Shown: piece after piece, positions 61,933 to 64,000 of the stretch | Layout: every line of letters begins with the position of its first letter | Numbering within the stretch: the stretch's first letter is position 1 | Origin: Acidobacteria bacterium Mor1 | Lineage (GTDB): Bacteria > Acidobacteriota > Polarisedimenticolia > Polarisedimenticolales > Polarisedimenticolaceae | Direction: 5' to 3' | DNA length: 64,000 nt | NCBI GenBank assembly: GCA_001664505.1 | Contig: CP011806.1 | Location: forward strand, 2,048,487-2,112,486 | Position numbers and translations under genes: made by a program | The notes under the pieces: generated by a model | Told to the model about the DNA's origin: nothing | Databases searched by the model: none | The model's input: the letters and a program-made list of their open reading frames with translations, nothing else

Positions 61933-63593
61933 CAAGTCCTCCTGATGTCGAACACGGGCCGTTCGGGTTTGCCGTACATGGTCAGGGCGCCCTTCTCGCC
62001 GACGGCGTTGGGACGCTGGAAGATCCAGTTCTGCCACGCGGTCAGGCGGCCGAAGATCTTGCTGTCGCAATTCTCGGCGCCGGGGAAGCGCAGGTTGGCT
62101 TCCATGCCGGTCAGCGCGTCGGGAGACATGCTGACCCGCTCCTCGATGGCGATGCGGACCTCTTCTTCGTAGTCGATGTCGTCGGCCACCACGGTGACCA
62201 GCCCCTCGTCCTCGGCGTCGGCCGGGTCGTAGCTGCGCAGATCGCCGAGCAGCTCGCCCACCTTCTCGGGGGTGCCCAGGTAGCGGGTTTCCATCCGCGA
62301 CGCACCCTGGGACATCTGATAGGCGCCGGCGTTCATCGCGGTCAGCGCCAGCTCCACCGGGTTGTCGGGATCGTCGAGCATGTAGGAGCGGTCGGCGGCC
62401 ATGGCCATCTCGAACAGGGTGCCGCCGAAGCAGGAGCCGGGCTCGAGCAGCGCGAAGAAGGACTTGGCGGTCAGATCCAGCCGCCGCAGCACGCGGCCGA
62501 TCAAGAGCCGTACTTCGCCGACGAACCAGTCGTCCTTCAGGCCTTCCAGCACGCCGTCCATGGCGACGACCTTGTCCAGTTCGCCTTCGGTCTTGAGCAG
62601 CACCAGGCCGATCTCGGGTTCGTTGATCCGCAAGTGCAGCAGCGCGTCGTCGAGTTCGCGGAAGGCCTGGATCGGCCACCAGGCGGCACCCAGCTGGCGG
62701 ATGCCGTCGGCATCGGTCGGTTGGTCCCCTTGCGGCCCGCGGACGGTCAGCTTGGCCACCCGCTCTTCGCGGTCGATCTCGACGGAGACGTTGGGATAGA
62801 CGATCGAATCCTCTTCGATGGTGCGATCGAGGGGCGTGAGGGTGATGCCCTCGCTGGCCTTGCCCGGCGACGAGGCGGCGAGTTCGGCGGCACGCTTCTG
62901 CACGACCTCCTCGAACTTGCTGCGGGGGGCGACGTGATCGACCAGGCCCCACTTCTTGGCCCGGTTGCCCTTCACCCCTTCGGCGGTGGTGCAGAAGATG
63001 TCGGCCAGATCCCGGCGCACCTTGCGCTTGTCCACCAGACGGGTGAGGCCGCCGGTACCCGGCAGCACCGCCAGCAGCGGCGTCTCGGGCAGGCTGACCG
63101 CCGAGTTGCCGTCGTCGATCAACAGGATCTCATCACAGGCCAGGGCCAGTTCGTAGCCGCCGCCGGCACAGGTGCCGTTGAGCGCCGCCAGGAACTTCTG
63201 GCCGCTACCCTCGGAGGCATCCTCGATACCGAGGCGGGTCTCGTTGGTGAACTTGCAGAAGTTGACCTTGAAGGCGTGGGTCGAGCTGGAGAGCATGTGG
63301 ATGTTGGCGCCGGCGCAGAACACCCGGTCCAGCCCGCCGGTGACGACCACTGCTCTCACCTCGGGATGCTCGAAGCGCAGCCGCTCGATGGCGTCCCGCA
63401 GTTCGATGTCGACCCCCAGGTCGTAGGAGTTGAGCTTCAGTTCGTAGCCCGGGCGGTGGGGCTCGTTTTCCTGCACGGCCATGGTCAGGCGCGCCACCGG
63501 GGCATCGACTTCCAGTTTCCAGTGCTTGTACTGGTCCGGACTCGTATCGAAGGTGATGCGCGCGGGGCGCTGGGTCTCGGTTCCGCTGGTCAC
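61932..63593 (-). CDS. boxC: Benzoyl-CoA-dihydrodiol lyase BoxC
   Basis: This 553-aa member of the crotonase superfamily opens the 2,3-epoxy ring to give a semialdehyde-CoA and formate. Crotonase features are GLDRVFCAGANIHML and LNGTCAGGGYELALACDEI (oxyanion glycines), and the protein has the double-length BoxC architecture with conserved blocks LPGTGGLTRLVDKRKVRRD and EPGSCFGGTLFEMAMAADR. GTG at 63593 is supported by GGAGG five bases upstream; a TTG four codons upstream is unlikely. Confidence 0.96.
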   Translation of the reverse strand: MTSGTETQRPARITFDTSPDQYKHWKLEVDAPVARLTMAVQENEPHRPGYELKLNSYDLGVDIELRDAIERLRFEHPEVRAVVVTGGLDRVFCAGANIHMLSSSTHAFKVNFCKFTNETRLGIEDASEGSGQKFLAALNGTCAGGGYELALACDEILLIDDGNSAVSLPETPLLAVLPGTGGLTRLVDKRKVRRDLADIFCTTAEGVKGNRAKKWGLVDHVAPRSKFEEVVQKRAAELAASSPGKASEGITLTPLDRTIEEDSIVYPNVSVEIDREERVAKLTVRGPQGDQPTDADGIRQLGAAWWPIQAFRELDDALLHLRINEPEIGLVLLKTEGELDKVVAMDGVLEGLKDDWFVGEVRLLIGRVLRRLDLTAKSFFALLEPGSCFGGTLFEMAMAADRSYMLDDPDNPVELALTAMNAGAYQMSQGASRMETRYLGTPEKVGELLGDLRSYDPADAEDEGLVTVVADDIDYEEEVRIAIEERVSMSPDALTGMEANLRFPGAENCDSKIFGRLTAWQNWIFQRPNAVGEKGALTMYGKPERPVFDIRRT

Positions 63594-63620
63594 GCTATCC
63601 TCCAAACTCTCAGGACGTGC

Positions 63621-63626
63621 ATTATA
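63621..63626 (-). promoter_or_regulatory. Candidate -10 of the boxCB promoter
   Basis: A perfect TATAAT on the minus strand, 27 bases before the boxC GTG. The -35 at 17 bases (CTGCCT) is weak, which suggests activator dependence or an alternative spacing. Confidence 0.5.
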
Positions 63627-63660
63627 CTTCGCCCTGCAAGGCTAGGCAGAGCGGATTCGA

Positions 63661-63674
63661 TGCACTATAGTGCA
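63661..63674. promoter_or_regulatory. Candidate BoxR operator (perfect 14-base palindrome)
   Basis: TGCACTATAGTGCA is self-complementary and has the form TGCA-N6-TGCA. TGCA-based boxes are, from memory, the type reported for the BoxR/BzdR regulators of Azoarcus. It lies just ahead of the boxR ATG (63678) and includes the hexamer TATAGT, a good -10. Confidence 0.65.
63667..63672 (+). promoter_or_regulatory. Candidate -10 of boxR, giving a leaderless transcript
   Basis: TATAGT on the plus strand is 5 bases before the ATG at 63678, so transcription would start at or near the start codon. The -35 region is weak. Confidence 0.4.
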
Positions 63675-63677
63675 CAT

Positions 63678-64000
63678 ATGCCGTCTTCGCCGCAATCGAC
63701 CTCCATTCTCTCTCATCTGGCCGACCGTGTGCGCTCTTTGCGCCGGGCAAGGGGCTGGAGCCGCAGCGAACTGGCGGCCCATTCGGGGCTGTCCTCCCGC
63801 TTCCTGGCCCGGGTCGAGGGGGGCGACGGCAACATCTCGGTTCTGCGGCTGGAGGAGCTGGCCACCGCCCTCGCAACCACGCCGGACGCCCTGTTGCGCG
63901 CTCCGGCGGCCGCCCGGGTGGTGGCGCTGGTCGGCATGCGCGGCGCCGGCAAGAGCACCGTCGGCCCCCTGCTGGCTTCGCGGCTGGAACTCCCCTTCGT
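63678..64000 (+). CDS. boxR: BoxR-like regulator, XRE-type HTH fused to shikimate-kinase-like domain (3' end outside window)
   Basis: The visible 107 residues contain an XRE helix-turn-helix (RVRSLRRARGWSRSELAAHSG, LSSRFLARVEGGDGNISV) and then the start of a P-loop domain (VVALVGMRGAGKSTVGPLLA). This is the BoxR/BzdR architecture, where the kinase-like domain senses benzoyl-CoA and releases repression. Its divergent position from boxCB and the operator at 63661 support this. The alternative start at 63660 adds six residues; 63678 is chosen. The gene is cut by the window end. Confidence 0.85.
   Translation, partial: MPSSPQSTSILSHLADRVRSLRRARGWSRSELAAHSGLSSRFLARVEGGDGNISVLRLEELATALATTPDALLRAPAAARVVALVGMRGAGKSTVGPLLASRLELPF

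Overview
The window is high-GC DNA (roughly two thirds G+C by eye) from a Gram-negative bacterium. It is packed with exported proteins, lipoproteins, TPR proteins and eukaryotic-like Ser/Thr kinases. Large TPR kinases beside ECF-type sigma factors, a c-type cytochrome of the CytoC_RC type with TPRs, a bifunctional hydrolase/OsmC protein, secreted beta-propeller proteins with a common C-terminal tail, and an aerobic benzoyl-CoA (box) cluster together suggest Acidobacteriota, perhaps the Thermoanaerobaculia. A deltaproteobacterial or myxobacterial origin cannot be excluded from sequence alone. I see no rRNA or tRNA gene, insertion sequence, CRISPR array, phage gene or replication origin. About 47 protein genes are supported, and two of them are cut by the window ends.

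Layout. 2-2740: tail of a TPR kinase, a YkgJ-type Cys-cluster protein and a small zinc-ribbon protein. 2737-6198 (minus): a lipoprotein methyltransferase-fold protein and two tandem amidohydrolase paralogues, one of which has lost its metal ligands. 6375-10387: an exported protein, an ECF41/SigJ-like sigma factor and an OmpR/EnvZ-type two-component pair. 10900-17466: a subtilase with a LamG-like insert and a YLWADA repeat tail, an alpha/beta-hydrolase-OsmC fusion, and a sortilin-like Asp-box propeller lipoprotein. 17475-21738 (minus): a diheme cytochrome, then an operon of PLP enzyme, NhaC-type antiporter and methyltransferase. 22066-29235: a small exported protein, thiamine pyrophosphokinase, Lon, Hsp20, and EF-G with a coupled 117-aa unknown. 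29306-35552 (minus): a HEAT-repeat protein, then a cassette of RND/MMPL exporter, PhnD-like binding protein and TatT-like lipoprotein. 35715-40849: a Cys-rich exported protein divergent from a sigma-like factor, a 62-aa anti-sigma-like mini-protein and a giant Kelch-like propeller. 40949-49913: ECF sigma factor plus TPR kinase, two minus-strand membrane/exported proteins, and a CadC-like regulator plus TPR kinase. 49988-54836: AraC-type regulator, SRPBCC protein, catalase-peroxidase KatG and a DUF4062 protein. 54986-60346: Dabb protein, M64-like metallopeptidase, gluzincin-TPR protein and a lipoprotein phosphodiesterase. 60523-64000: boxB and boxC, divergent from boxR.

How the genes work together. 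Several loci look like sense-and-respond modules: sigma factor + kinase, CadC-like regulator + kinase, two-component pair, and sigma-like factor + mini-protein + surface propeller. Many downstream products are exported hydrolases or beta-propellers, which fits a lifestyle of degrading polymers or peptides. The box genes point to aerobic benzoate or aromatic-acid use under local repression by BoxR; a perfect TGCA-N6-TGCA palindrome sits at the boxR start and overlaps its likely -10 element. The most unusual items are the paired active/pseudo amidohydrolases, the shared C-terminal tail of the two giant propellers, the interrupted subtilase with its hexapeptide repeat, the RND-PhnD-TatT cassette, and the DUF4062-DcrB-like protein.
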